From NCBI RefSeq assembly GCF_012273655.1, contig NZ_JAAWWP010000003.1, positions 62,001-126,000 on the forward strand: DNA of 64,000 nucleotides. The letters are read 5' to 3'. Both the position numbers and the translations under genes were made by a program. Each line of letters begins with the position of its first letter. Positions within the stretch are counted from its first letter, which is position 1. Under the pieces are notes generated by a model that worked only from the letters and a program-made list of their open reading frames with translations, ran no database searches and was not told the origin of the DNA. This DNA is from Streptomyces physcomitrii (lineage in GTDB: Bacteria; Actinomycetota; Actinomycetes; Streptomycetales; Streptomycetaceae). This document shows, one piece after another, positions 1 through 8,361 of this stretch.

Positions 1-2018
1 ACCCGCCGCCGCAGCCAGTCCAGGTCGGCCGGGTCCACCTCGCCGCCGCAGCGGTGCAGCGCCCACAGGACGCCCGCGGCCCCGTACGCGAGCCCCAGGC
101 CCCCGCCGGGCTGGAGGAACTGCCGTACGTCACCGGGGAAGAGCCGGTCCGCGCGCTCCGGGGAACGCCAGGCCCGCAGGGACTCGGCGAGCCGCTCGAC
201 GAGGAGGGCGTCGGCGGCGGGCGGGGCGGGGACCACCACGGCAGCGGCCGGGTCCTCGGGGCGGGCCGCCCTCTCCTCGGGCTGAACTGCACGCTCAGCT
301 ACGGGAGTTGCAGCAGCGGCAAGGATCTCGGGATGGGCTGCCCTCTCCTCCGGCTCAACTGCACATTCAGCTACGGGAGTCGCAGCAGCGGCAGTGGTCT
401 CGGGGCGAGCCTCCGCCCCCTCGGCCCCGCCTACCCGCTCAACCACGGAAGCCGAAGCAGCGGCAGAGACCTCGGGACGAGCCTCCACCTCCTCGGCCCC
501 GACTACCCGCTCAGGTACGGAAGTTGAAGCAGCAGCGAAGGCTTCGGAGCGGGCCGTCCTCTCCTCAACCCCAACTGCGCCCTCAGCCCCCGGAGTCGAA
601 GCCGCGCCCGTCTCCGGCGGCGCCAACTGGCCCCGTACTCCCGCGAAATACTCCGCCCCCACCCCGAACCGCTCCCCCGCCACCCGGCACAGGTCCTCCG
701 CGCGGTCGGGGCCGAGGGCCAGGAGGCGGGTCATGGGGAGGAGGAGGCCGATGCGCATGCAGGCCAGGGCGTAGTGGTCGACCGCGCGGCCGAGGTGGCC
801 GTGCGGGGCGCGGTAGCCGAAGACGCCCATGGTCTGGGCGTAGCCGTCCAGGTCGCGGGAGGCGGACTCGAAGTCGATGAGGTGGACGCGGTCCTCCTCG
901 TCCACGATGACGTTGCCGGGGTGCAGGTCGCCGAAGACCCAGCCGCGGGCGTGCATCCGCCTGACGGTGTCGGCGACCTGGTCGACCAGGGCCCGGGCCC
1001 ACTCGGCGTAGGCGCCGGGGGTCAGCGGGCTGCCGGGGCTGACGAAGGGGTTGCGCTCCAGGGCGAGGTCCATCAGGGAGCGGCCCTCGACGTAGGCGCG
1101 GCCGAGGAACTTGTGCTCGACGCCGTCCACGTAGGCGTCGACGGCGGGCACCCCGGGGAGGCCGGCCAGGTCGGTGAGGGCGGCGCGCTCGGTCTCCAGG
1201 CGGACGAGGGCGTCCCGGCCGCTCTCGTCGAGGCCGCAGTGCGGGCGGGCCTCCTTGAGCAGCAGGGTGCGCCCGGGGGCCTCGGGGCGGGTGGCGAGGT
1301 AGACGCCGCCGCCGTTGGAGAAGTGCAGGGCGCGCGAGACGCGGTACGGGAAGTCGCCGAGGCGGCGCTCGGAGCGGGCCCGCAGGGACTCCTGGAGCAC
1401 CTCGGGGACGGCCGCCCAGCTCGGCGGGTGGAAGCCGGGGCGGCGCTCGTCGGGGACCAGGTTGCCGTCCGGGTCCTCGATGCACTCGATCCGGCGGCCG
1501 CTCTCGTCGGTGCGGTGGCGGGAGACGAAGGCGCCGTAGCGGACATAGAGCGGACCCTCGCGAAAGCGCAGGTCGGAGAGGATGGTCGGGCCCTGGTGGC
1601 CGCCGATGAGCGCGTCGAGGGCGTCCAGCGCGGTGGCGAGGGCCTCCTCGGTGGGCGGGTAGAGGGTGAGGAACTTGCCGCTGCCGCCGCGGTCCGCGTA
1701 CTTGCTGTTGCGCTGGCGCAGCGTCGGCATGCCGGACAGCGCCTTGAAGGGCAGGCGCGCGGCGAAGCAGTGGGCGGAGACCGCGGTGAGGAGTTCCTCG
1801 GCGTTGGCGGTGGTGGCGCTGACGTGGATCTTCCAGCCCTGCCAGGGCAGCAGCACGTCCGCCCGGGAGTACATGATCCACTCCGAGCGGATCTCCCGGG
1901 CCCAGCCCTCGGGGAGCTCGGCGCGGTGCAGCGGGAAGAGGACGTCGGGGCCCTCGGTGTCGCGCTGCTCGTAGAACGGCGAACCGGGGTGGCAGAACTG
2001 GAGATAGGTGAGGTACAT
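1..2018 (-). CDS. lanKC: Class III lanthionine synthetase LanKC (C-terminus beyond left edge)
   Basis: About 672 residues are visible; the start is the ATG at 2018, 12 bases after the protease stop. The N-terminal ~200 residues resemble the phospho-Ser/Thr lyase domain (begins MYLTYLQFCHPGSPFYEQRD). A kinase domain follows, with a catalytic-loop motif GDLHPGN near residue 360 and a DFE metal-binding motif. An Ala/Glu/Pro-rich repeated linker spans about residues 498-590. The start of a LanC-like cyclase (GLAYGAAGVLWAL) is cut by the window edge. The family phosphorylates Ser/Thr in precursor peptides, eliminates phosphate to give Dha/Dhb, and may cyclise on Cys. It is the last visible gene of the daptide-type operon, whose precursors contain no Cys, so I infer dehydration rather than thioether formation. 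The family call is strong; the substrate assignment is inference. Confidence 0.88.
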   Translation of the reverse strand, partial: MYLTYLQFCHPGSPFYEQRDTEGPDVLFPLHRAELPEGWAREIRSEWIMYSRADVLLPWQGWKIHVSATTANAEELLTAVSAHCFAARLPFKALSGMPTLRQRNSKYADRGGSGKFLTLYPPTEEALATALDALDALIGGHQGPTILSDLRFREGPLYVRYGAFVSRHRTDESGRRIECIEDPDGNLVPDERRPGFHPPSWAAVPEVLQESLRARSERRLGDFPYRVSRALHFSNGGGVYLATRPEAPGRTLLLKEARPHCGLDESGRDALVRLETERAALTDLAGLPGVPAVDAYVDGVEHKFLGRAYVEGRSLMDLALERNPFVSPGSPLTPGAYAEWARALVDQVADTVRRMHARGWVFGDLHPGNVIVDEEDRVHLIDFESASRDLDGYAQTMGVFGYRAPHGHLGRAVDHYALACMRIGLLLPMTRLLALGPDRAEDLCRVAGERFGVGAEYFAGVRGQLAPPETGAASTPGAEGAVGVEERTARSEAFAAASTSVPERVVGAEEVEARPEVSAAASASVVERVGGAEGAEARPETTAAAATPVAECAVEPEERAAHPEILAAAATPVAERAVQPEERAARPEDPAAAVVVPAPPAADALLVERLAESLRAWRSPERADRLFPGDVRQFLQPGGGLGLAYGAAGVLWALHRCGGEVDPADLDWLRRR
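258..527. repeat. In-frame repeats coding the LanKC interdomain linker
   Basis: On the minus strand this stretch encodes about four imperfect copies of a 22-26-residue unit of the type AAATPVAERAVQPEERAARPE, lying between the kinase and cyclase domains. The DNA copies are similar enough to suggest tandem duplication. The unit is acidic, Ala/Pro-rich and probably disordered. Its function is unknown; a flexible tether is likely. Confidence 0.7.
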
Positions 2019-2030
2019 GTCCTGGCCCTG

Positions 2031-3701
2031 TCAGTGGAACGGCGCCGCGAACGGCACCAGGAGGCGCTCGTAGGCCCAGCGCGGGAGCGGCATCGAGCGG
2101 GCGTGCAGCCGGGCGCTGCCGCGTCCGGGGGGCAGCGGGTGGTCGAGCCGCAGCGGGTAGCGCTTGCCCCGGATGCGGAGGTTGTCGGCGGTGACCGGGA
2201 TCAGACCGCCGAGCGGTACGGAGGCCTCGCGGGCGGCGGCGGTGCCGACGGTGCCGGTGCCGAGGGTGCGGCGCAGCATCATCCCGGCCCGCTGCAGCTC
2301 GACCCGGTCGCCGGGCCGCACCGGCTGGAGTTCGGCGCCGGAGGGTACGTAGAGGTGGACGGCGCCGTCGCGGGTGACTTCGTAGGAGGCCACCTGGCTG
2401 CTGGACAGGCGCAGTTGGGTGCTGCCGAGGGCGAGGGCGGCGAGCAGCACGGCGAGCAGGGCGAGGCGCAGCGGGCGCGGGCGGTTGCCGCGGAAGGACT
2501 TCAGGAGTCCGCGGACGGTCTTGACCGCGACCAGGAGCAGCATGCCCGCGACGCAGCTGGAGAGCATCGCGCCGAAGGTGCCGAGCGACATCAGCGCGTC
2601 CAGCCACTGCCCGAGTCCGCGCACCACGAGCACCATCGGGGTGAGCAGGCAGCCGAGGCCGAACAGCGGCAGCCAGCCGGGGCCCTTGACCCGGTACGGC
2701 TTGGCGGCGAGCAGCGCCACGAAGCCCTCGCGCAGTGAACCGAGCGCGGCGTCCCGGAGGTTGGGGCGGTTGAGGTAGCTCATCAGGGCGATATAGCCGT
2801 CGAGCTTGACGAAGGGCACCAGGTTGACGACCGCGGCCGCCGCGTTGACCAGGGAGAACAGCAGCAGGGTGTCCCCGGCGGTGCCGTGCCCGACCAGGCC
2901 GGCCGCCGAGGCCGCGGCGCCGCTGACCCCGGCCTGGACGGCGATGCCCGCGAGGGAGACCTTGGCGCGCCGGAGGTGGTTGAGCCGCCAGGAGTCGGAG
3001 ACGTCGCAGAACATCGCGGGCGAGAAGTAGAAGAGCATGACGCCCATCCGGCCCGGCCTGCCGCCGTAGTGGGCGAGCAGGCAGGCGTGGCCGAACTCGT
3101 GGGCGACGGTGGTCACGAAGACCCCGGCGAGGACGGTGCCGAGGGTGCCCATCGACACCGGGCTGCCGAGGACGTGCGCCACCTGCGCGTGCCGGGCCAG
3201 GAGCACCGCGGTGCCGAGCGCCGCGAGGGCGGCCACCAGCCAGCCGAGCACCCGGGGCGGGGCGAGCCGCAGCGAGTTGATCCGGCGGGCGGCGGCGTCC
3301 CCGGAGCGGACCACGGCCAGCTGGAAGGTGAGCGGCGGCACGTACTTCCAGCGGCGGATCCTGCGGTGCCGCCCGGGCGCGCGGACGGTGGGGGCGAGCA
3401 GCTGCGCCCGGTCCAGGGTGGTGACCGCCTGCCGGACGGCGGCCGCGCTCCAGGGCGGGCCGAGGCGGGCGGCGAGGGACTCCGCGTCGCCGGTGCCGTC
3501 GAGGGCGCGGGCCAGCCGCGCGAGGTCGGCGCCGATCCGGAAGTACTGGTGCTCGCCGCGCTGCATCACCCAGGGCTCGCCGTCCGCCACCGGCGGGTGC
3601 ACCCGTACGCCCGTGGTCAGGCGCGGGCGCCGCAGGTGGGCGGTGCCCGGCTCCTGCCGCGGGGGCCCGGGGCGGCGGCGGAGCACCTGGGTGAGGCTCA
3701 T
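2031..3701 (-). CDS. mpaP: Daptide-type intramembrane metalloprotease (M50 family)
   Basis: The protein has 556 residues. The ATG at 3701 overlaps the permease stop (ATGA). An N-terminal cytosolic region of ~145 residues precedes many membrane segments. The zinc site is HEFGH at residues 201-205 inside a membrane helix, and the second M50 motif NLVPFVKLDG lies at 293-302. Further helices and a C-terminal beta-rich tail of ~100 residues follow (roughly 460-556). M50 peptidases cut substrates in or near the membrane. Daptide clusters carry such an enzyme, thought to remove the leader peptide during export. Position between the ABC permease and LanKC fits that role. Family assignment rests on the motifs; leader cleavage is inferred from context. 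Confidence 0.88.
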   Translation of the reverse strand: MSLTQVLRRRPGPPRQEPGTAHLRRPRLTTGVRVHPPVADGEPWVMQRGEHQYFRIGADLARLARALDGTGDAESLAARLGPPWSAAAVRQAVTTLDRAQLLAPTVRAPGRHRRIRRWKYVPPLTFQLAVVRSGDAAARRINSLRLAPPRVLGWLVAALAALGTAVLLARHAQVAHVLGSPVSMGTLGTVLAGVFVTTVAHEFGHACLLAHYGGRPGRMGVMLFYFSPAMFCDVSDSWRLNHLRRAKVSLAGIAVQAGVSGAAASAAGLVGHGTAGDTLLLFSLVNAAAAVVNLVPFVKLDGYIALMSYLNRPNLRDAALGSLREGFVALLAAKPYRVKGPGWLPLFGLGCLLTPMVLVVRGLGQWLDALMSLGTFGAMLSSCVAGMLLLVAVKTVRGLLKSFRGNRPRPLRLALLAVLLAALALGSTQLRLSSSQVASYEVTRDGAVHLYVPSGAELQPVRPGDRVELQRAGMMLRRTLGTGTVGTAAAREASVPLGGLIPVTADNLRIRGKRYPLRLDHPLPPGRGSARLHARSMPLPRWAYERLLVPFAAPFH

Positions 3702-4444
3702 CCGATGTCCCTGCGCAGCAGCGAGACGCGGGCGGCGGCGGTGAGCGCGGCCACCCAGACCACCGAGACGAGCGCGGCCGCGGCGACCGGCAGCAGGTCC
3801 GGCTTGGGGTCGCGGTACAGGCTGCTCAGCGCGATGGTGAAGAGGAACTGCGCGGCCTCGGGCGCGAAGCGCTGCACCGCCGGTTCGATGCCGACCATCA
3901 GGACCAGGACGCTGAGCACGGCGAGGGTCTGGTTGCGCACCAGCCAGCCCGTCATCAGGCCCCAGAGCCCGGAGAGCAGGACGCAGGCGGCGACGCCGAG
4001 CAGGGTCTTGGTGGACTCGGCGTTCCAGACCAGGTCGGTCTCGGTGGAGCGGGCCGCGAGCGCCCAGTTGGCGAGCGCGCCGCCGACCGCGACCACCGCG
4101 AAGAGCGCCGAGGTGGCGAGCGCGGCGAGCAGCTTGGCGAGGAAGACCCGGCCCCGGCCGCCGTAGCTGAGCACGGCGCGGGCGAGGGTGCCGCCGGAGA
4201 CGTCGCGGGTGACGATCAGGGCGCAGGTGATCGCCGAGAAGAGCAGCATCATCATCCAGCCGCGGATGATGTCGCCGGTGACGGCGCCGGAGGCGAGGGC
4301 GGCGGCGTCGTCGCGGCCCTGCGCGTAGTAGCCGTAGCCGGTCAGGGCGCACCACAGGGCGCCGCCGAGCAGCGAGCCGAGGGTGGCCCGGCCGGTGCCG
4401 GTCTTCATCAGTTCGGCGCGGAAGTGCTGTGCCGGTCCGCTCAT
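3698..4444 (-). CDS. ABC-2 type permease of the RiPP export system
   Basis: The protein has 248 residues and about six hydrophobic segments, from GSLLGGALWCALTGYGYYA near residue 24 to LLPVAAAALVSVVWVAALTA near the end. It has no catalytic motif. The start at 4444 overlaps the stop of the ATPase gene by 4 bases, so the two are translated as a pair and probably form one exporter. RiPP clusters use such pumps for product export and self-protection. Cargo and direction are inferred from the operon. Confidence 0.85.
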   Translation of the reverse strand: MSGPAQHFRAELMKTGTGRATLGSLLGGALWCALTGYGYYAQGRDDAAALASGAVTGDIIRGWMMMLLFSAITCALIVTRDVSGGTLARAVLSYGGRGRVFLAKLLAALATSALFAVVAVGGALANWALAARSTETDLVWNAESTKTLLGVAACVLLSGLWGLMTGWLVRNQTLAVLSVLVLMVGIEPAVQRFAPEAAQFLFTIALSSLYRDPKPDLLPVAAAALVSVVWVAALTAAARVSLLRRDIG

Positions 4445-5184
4445 GCCCGTATCCCTCCCACGACCTCGAAGAAGCGGTCCTCCAGGGCGAATCGGCCGCC
4501 CGCGGTGAACTCGTGCAGTGAACCGGTGTGCACCAGGCGGCCCTTGTCGAGCAGCAGGACGTCGTCCACGGTGTTCTCCATCTCGGAGAGCTGGTGGCTG
4601 GAGACCAGGACGGTCTTGCCGGAGGCGGCCATGTCCTTGATGAAGCGGCGGACCCAGCGGATGCCGTCCGGGTCCAGGCCGTTGGCGGGCTCGTCGAGCA
4701 TGAGCAGCTCGACGCCCGGGACGAGCAGGGCGGTGGCCAGGCGCAGCCGCTGGCGCTGCCCGGTGGACAGCTTGGCGCAGCGCTGGCGCTCGTGGCCGGT
4801 CAGCTCGACCAGGTCGATCACGTCGCGGATGCGGCGCTTGGGCACGCCCAGGGCCGTTGCCCAGAGGGCGAGTTCCCTGCGGACGGTGGCCGCCGGGTAG
4901 AAGCCGATGCCGTCCATGGCGACGCCGACCCGCTGGGCGTGGCCGGGTCCCGGGGCGGCACCGAAGATCTCGACGCTGCCGCTGTCCACGGTGGCGGTGC
5001 CGAGCAGCGACTTCATCAGCGTGGTCTTGCCGGCGCCGTTGCGGCCGAGCAGTCCGACCACGCGGCCCCGCGGCACGTCGAAGGAGACGTCGCCGAGCAC
5101 CTGCCGGTCGCCGTAGGACTTCGACAGGCCGCGCACGCTGATGACCGGCGGCCCGGCCGGTGCGGATCCCCGGTCAGCCGTCAT
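4441..5184 (-). CDS. ABC transporter ATP-binding protein of the RiPP export system
   Basis: The protein has 247 residues. Walker A is GRNGAGKT at residues 47-54, the signature is LSTGQRQRL, Walker B is LLMLDEPANGLD, and the switch His is in SSHQLSE. The start at 5184 overlaps the end of the small membrane protein gene by 11 bases, and the stop overlaps the permease start. It would power the adjacent permease, most likely for export of or immunity to the modified peptides. The signature LSTGQ differs slightly from canonical LSGGQ, as is common in this subfamily. Confidence 0.92.
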   Translation of the reverse strand: MTADRGSAPAGPPVISVRGLSKSYGDRQVLGDVSFDVPRGRVVGLLGRNGAGKTTLMKSLLGTATVDSGSVEIFGAAPGPGHAQRVGVAMDGIGFYPAATVRRELALWATALGVPKRRIRDVIDLVELTGHERQRCAKLSTGQRQRLRLATALLVPGVELLMLDEPANGLDPDGIRWVRRFIKDMAASGKTVLVSSHQLSEMENTVDDVLLLDKGRLVHTGSLHEFTAGGRFALEDRFFEVVGGIRA

Positions 5185-5374
5185 GGCGCAACACCTTCAC
5201 CAGGGCTCCCAGGGAGCCCGCGACGACGAGGACGCCGACCGTCAGCAACGGGTAGACGGCCCAGCCGCTCCACGCGTCCCCGAGCAGGAGTACGGCGATG
5301 ACGCCGACTGCCGCGACGAGGGCGAGCAGAGCCGGTCCGGCCGCCCGGGGCGTCGCCGTGCCTTGCTCGTTCAT
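5174..5374 (-). CDS. Small two-helix membrane protein of the RiPP operon
   Basis: The protein has 66 residues. The start at 5374 has a TTGGAG ribosome site 4 bases upstream. Two hydrophobic helices (about residues 13-31 and 38-60) are separated by a short DAWSG turn, and the tail is basic (KVLRHDG). It overlaps the ATPase gene and lies directly after the precursor genes. I do not recognise a family. An immunity protein or an accessory subunit of the exporter is plausible from size and position; neither is shown by sequence. Confidence 0.7.
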   Translation of the reverse strand: MNEQGTATPRAAGPALLALVAAVGVIAVLLLGDAWSGWAVYPLLTVGVLVVAGSLGALVKVLRHDG

Positions 5375-5406
5375 GATTCTCCAAGCTGTCGTACGAGGGC
5401 CGTGCC

Positions 5407-5434
5407 GGCTGGGGCACCGCGCGTTGCCCCAGCC
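5407..5434 (-). terminator. Hairpin between precursor genes and export genes
   Basis: Arms at 5407-5416 and 5425-5434 (GGCTGGGGCA and its exact complement) form a 10-bp stem with an 8-base loop, just downstream of the last precursor gene in the direction of transcription. No T-run follows. It probably acts as a partial terminator or RNA stabiliser that keeps precursor mRNA above that of the downstream genes. Confidence 0.55.
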
Positions 5435-5449
5435 GCTACGACCTGATGA

Positions 5450-5638
5450 TCAGGTGGTGACGACCGCGCTGATCGCCGTGTAGGCGGCGGCGCTGGCGCC
5501 CGCCACCGAGACCACGGCGGCGGTCGCCTTGAAGCCGGTGGAGACGCCGGTCCAGAAGCCGGGGGCCTCCAGGGTCTCCAGCTCCTGGAGCGCCAGCTCG
5601 AGGCCGGACTCCTGGAAGGCCCCTTCGGTGCTCTTCAT
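5450..5638 (-). CDS. mpaA: Daptide-type RiPP precursor peptide 2
   Basis: The precursor has 62 residues. I chose the ATG at 5638, not the upstream in-frame ATG at 5659, because AAGGAG lies 6 bases before it. The leader carries LELALQELETLEAPGFW, nearly the same as in the neighbouring precursor. The core (about residues 30-62) is a hydrophobic Ala/Val/Gly/Ser/Thr stretch ending VVTT. The C-terminal Thr is the residue that daptide enzymes convert to dimethyl-1,2-propanediamine. There are seven Ser/Thr in the core before the terminal pair and no Cys, so lanthionine cannot form within this peptide. Both precursors are exactly 62 residues, suggesting a recent duplication or a paired product. Confidence 0.9.
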   Translation of the reverse strand: MKSTEGAFQESGLELALQELETLEAPGFWTGVSTGFKATAAVVSVAGASAAAYTAISAVVTT

Positions 5639-5681
5639 GTTGTTCTCCTTGCTGTACAAGGCGGACTGTCGGTCAGCGGGC

Positions 5682-5870
5682 TCAGGTGGCGATCGTGGCG
5701 GCGGTCAGCGCGTAGCTGCCGTACGCGGCGGCGCTCGCCGAGACGACGCCGACCGAGATGCCGACGTTCGTCCACAGACCCGGAGCCTCCAGGGTCTCCA
5801 GCTCCTGCAGACCCAGCTCCAGGGCGGCGCTCTCGTGCGCGGCCTTGTCCAGTTCGAGGATGTCGTTCAT
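5682..5870 (-). CDS. mpaA: Daptide-type RiPP precursor peptide 1
   Basis: The precursor has 62 residues. The start at 5870 forms ATGA with the stop of the dehydrogenase gene and has GGGGGAGG 8 bases upstream. The acidic leader ends in LELGLQELETLEAPGLW. The core that follows is hydrophobic, rich in Ala, Val, Gly, Ser and Tyr, and ends in TIAT. The final Thr fits the daptide rule, and there is no Cys. The leader motif is expected to bind the RRE protein encoded at 9179-10144. Its LxLQxLE pattern also resembles leaders read by class III lanthipeptide synthetases, which may let LanKC act on the same peptide (inference). Confidence 0.9.
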   Translation of the reverse strand: MNDILELDKAAHESAALELGLQELETLEAPGLWTNVGISVGVVSASAAAYGSYALTAATIAT

Positions 5871-7105
5871 GGTGTTTTCCTCCCCCCGCGGTGAGATGTG
5901 ATCAGTGCACCCGCGCGGTACGCGGGAGTCGGTGGGCGCAGTACGCGCAAGTCGCCGAGGAGCAGGCGCAGTTCGGCGGCGCCGAGCCCGGCGAGCATCG
6001 GCAGTCCGCCGCCCCACATCCGCAGGCAGGAGGCGACGACCGCCTCGGTGTCGGCGGGGGCGGGCGCGGGCGCCGGGGTGACGCCGAGCAGCGCGAGCCA
6101 GGCGGCGAAGCCCTCGGCGGGGTCGGCGGGCAGCGGGGCGGGCGCGGTGGGCGAGGCCGCGAGGACCGCGCCGCGCAGGGCGGCCCAGGTCCGGGCGACG
6201 CGGTCGGCCCCGGCCGCGTCCCGGGCGGCGAGGTGGCGCCAGTAGCCGGGGACCAGGTTGGCGAGGGCGGTCATCTTCCGCAGGCCGAGGCGGTGCGCGA
6301 GGTTGTTGGCCAGGAACCAGACCTTCACCGTGAACGGCAGCCGGTCCTGGAGGAGTTGGGCCTCCTGGGTGGCCACGCTCAGCTCGGCGAGCGCGGTGCG
6401 CTCGGCCGCCGTGGCCGCCCCGGTGGCGCCGATGCCGGTCAGCAGGGCGGCGGCCTCGGCGCCGAGCCCGAGCGCCGCCTCGTCGGCCGCCGTCCAGGGC
6501 CCGGTGCTCCCGGCGACCGGGCCGACGCCGCGCAGGATCAGCTCCAGGGCGCCCTCGACCAGCAGGTGCCCGGGCAGGCCCTCGGTGCAGCGGGCGTCGA
6601 GCAGCGCCGCCTCGGGTTGCAGGGCGAGACTGGTGAAGGCACGTTTCTGCTCTTGGTGTACGTAGCTGACGATGCCGCTGACCTCGGCGGCGGTGCCCAG
6701 CGTGGTGGGGACGGCGGCCAGCGGCACCGGGCGCGGGCGGTCCGGGCCGAGCACCCAGCCGCTGCGCTGCGGCGCCGCGAGGATCCGGGCCACCAGCGGA
6801 TCGGCCACCGCGAGGGCGAGCTTGGCGGTGTCGAGCAGCGAGCCGCCGCCGACGGCCACCACCAGGCGGCCGCCGGTGAGCCGCGGCGCCAGCGCCCGCG
6901 CGTCGTCCAGCGAACAGGCGCCCGGCACCGGCACCACCCGCACCGGCGCCCCGCTCTGTGCGAGCAGCCGGTGGCAGGCGGCCAGGCCCGGGTTGCCGTC
7001 CAGGGCCGCGTCGTGCACGAGGAGCACGGGTCCGGTGCCGCCTGCCGCGAGCCGCGGCAGCGCGTCGAGTCCCCGGTGCACCCGGCACCTGTTGACGAGG
7101 GTCAT
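5867..7105 (-). CDS. mpaC: Daptide oxidative decarboxylase (iron-alcohol-dehydrogenase-like)
   Basis: The protein has 412 residues and an iron-containing alcohol dehydrogenase fold. The nucleotide-binding motif GGGSLLDTAK is at residues 86-95 and the family motif TTLGTAAEVSG follows at about 134. In daptide pathways this enzyme oxidises the side chain of the C-terminal Thr with loss of the carboxyl group, giving a C-terminal aminoketone-type end that the aminotransferase then uses; it needs the RRE partner protein. The start overlaps the aminotransferase stop and the stop overlaps the first precursor start, both as ATGA. The role is taken from established daptide biochemistry by gene content. 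Confidence 0.88.
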   Translation of the reverse strand: MTLVNRCRVHRGLDALPRLAAGGTGPVLLVHDAALDGNPGLAACHRLLAQSGAPVRVVPVPGACSLDDARALAPRLTGGRLVVAVGGGSLLDTAKLALAVADPLVARILAAPQRSGWVLGPDRPRPVPLAAVPTTLGTAAEVSGIVSYVHQEQKRAFTSLALQPEAALLDARCTEGLPGHLLVEGALELILRGVGPVAGSTGPWTAADEAALGLGAEAAALLTGIGATGAATAAERTALAELSVATQEAQLLQDRLPFTVKVWFLANNLAHRLGLRKMTALANLVPGYWRHLAARDAAGADRVARTWAALRGAVLAASPTAPAPLPADPAEGFAAWLALLGVTPAPAPAPADTEAVVASCLRMWGGGLPMLAGLGAAELRLLLGDLRVLRPPTPAYRAGALITSHRGGRKTP

Positions 7106-8361
7106 GCCGCCGCTGCCCCGCTGTGCGCGTCCAGCCCGGCGCGAACGGCGGCGAGCAGCTCCCCGACCTCGGCGGCGCTGTAGGTGAGCGCCGGGATCAG
7201 CTGGATGCCGTGCGGTCCGCCGTGCACCGCGGCGCCCGCCCGCCGGATGTGCCGGATCAGCGCGGGCACCTGCCGCGGGTCGAGGGGGGCGCCGGGCTCG
7301 CGCGGGTCGGCGAGCTCGACGGCGCGGAAGCAGCCCCGGCCGCGGAAGCCCCGTACCCGGGCGTCGGTGCGCTGCCAGTCGGCGAGCGCGGTGTCCAGGG
7401 CGGCGGCGACCGCGCGCCCCGACTCCACCGCCTTCAGCCGCTCGAACTCGGCGAGGGTGGCGCTCACCGCGGCGGCGGTGACCGCGGTGCCGCCCTGGGT
7501 CTCGCCGTGCAGGAGCAGCGCCCCGGTGGACGAGAAGCGGTCCGCGACACGGGAGTTGACCAGCAGCGCGGAGGCCGCCATGGTGCCGTTGGTCAGGCCC
7601 TTGGAGGCGAGCACCACGTCCGGCGGGCGGCCCCAGGTGCCGGAGGCGAACATCTCGCCGGTGCGGCCGAAGCCGGTGGCGACCTCGTCGGCGACGAGCA
7701 GGGCGCCGCTCTCCTCGGCGAGGGCGCCGAGCCGGGCCAGGAAGGACGCGGAGAGTTCGACGGCGCCGTTGCCGAGCACCGGCTCCACCACCACCGCGGC
7801 GATCTGGCGGCCGAGGGCGGCGAAGAGCTTGTCGAGGGCGGCCTCGTCGTTGGCGGGCAGATGGCGCACCAGGCGGGTGTCCACCCCGTAGGCGCGCTGG
7901 CCGAGGTCCTCGCCGGTGAGGGCGTGCGCCCCGAAGGTCAGCCCGTGGTAGCCGTCCTTCAGGCCGACCACCAGCTTGCGGCCGCCCTCGCCGCCGAGTT
8001 CGTGGTACTGCCGGGCCAGCTTCATCACCAGGTCGTTGGCGCTGCCGCCGGAGACCGAGAAGACCACCCGGGCGAAGTCGTGCGGGTGCGCGGCGAGCAG
8101 TTCACCGGCGGCCTTCCGGGCGGGCCCGTTCTCGTAGCGGAAGACGCCCGCGTACGAGTGGGTGCGCAGCGCCTGTGCGACCGCCCGGGCGATCGCCTCG
8201 TTGCCGTAGCCGAGGTTGGCGTTCCACAGTCCGCTGGTGCCGCAGAGCACCTCGTTGCCGTCGGCGTAGCGGACCCGGTGGCCCTCGGCGCCGACCACGC
8301 AGATGCTGTCGTCGTCCGCCTCGGCGAGCGGCATCATCATCGGCCACAGGCTGCCGGTCAT
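7102..8361 (-). CDS. mpaD: Daptide class III aminotransferase
   Basis: The protein has 419 residues. The start at 8361 has AAGGAGGG upstream and overlaps the methyltransferase stop. It is a fold-type I, class III PLP enzyme: SGGSAND phosphate-binding region near 104, DEV with Asp225 for the pyridine nitrogen, and Lys254 in VVLASKG for the Schiff base. In daptide maturation it converts the C-terminal ketone formed by MpaC into an amine, giving the second amino terminus of the product. Length is normal for the class. Confidence 0.9.
   Translation of the reverse strand: MTGSLWPMMMPLAEADDDSICVVGAEGHRVRYADGNEVLCGTSGLWNANLGYGNEAIARAVAQALRTHSYAGVFRYENGPARKAAGELLAAHPHDFARVVFSVSGGSANDLVMKLARQYHELGGEGGRKLVVGLKDGYHGLTFGAHALTGEDLGQRAYGVDTRLVRHLPANDEAALDKLFAALGRQIAAVVVEPVLGNGAVELSASFLARLGALAEESGALLVADEVATGFGRTGEMFASGTWGRPPDVVLASKGLTNGTMAASALLVNSRVADRFSSTGALLLHGETQGGTAVTAAAVSATLAEFERLKAVESGRAVAAALDTALADWQRTDARVRGFRGRGCFRAVELADPREPGAPLDPRQVPALIRHIRRAGAAVHGGPHGIQLIPALTYSAAEVGELLAAVRAGLDAHSGAAAA

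Noticed and set aside
774..2738. Long plus-strand open frame over LanKC and the protease
   Set aside because: Composition is typical of the antisense frame of a high-GC gene, and the minus strand has clear domain motifs.
5639..5659. Upstream ATG of precursor 2 as start
   Set aside because: The ribosome site AAGGAG lies inside that extension, so the start at 5638 is used.
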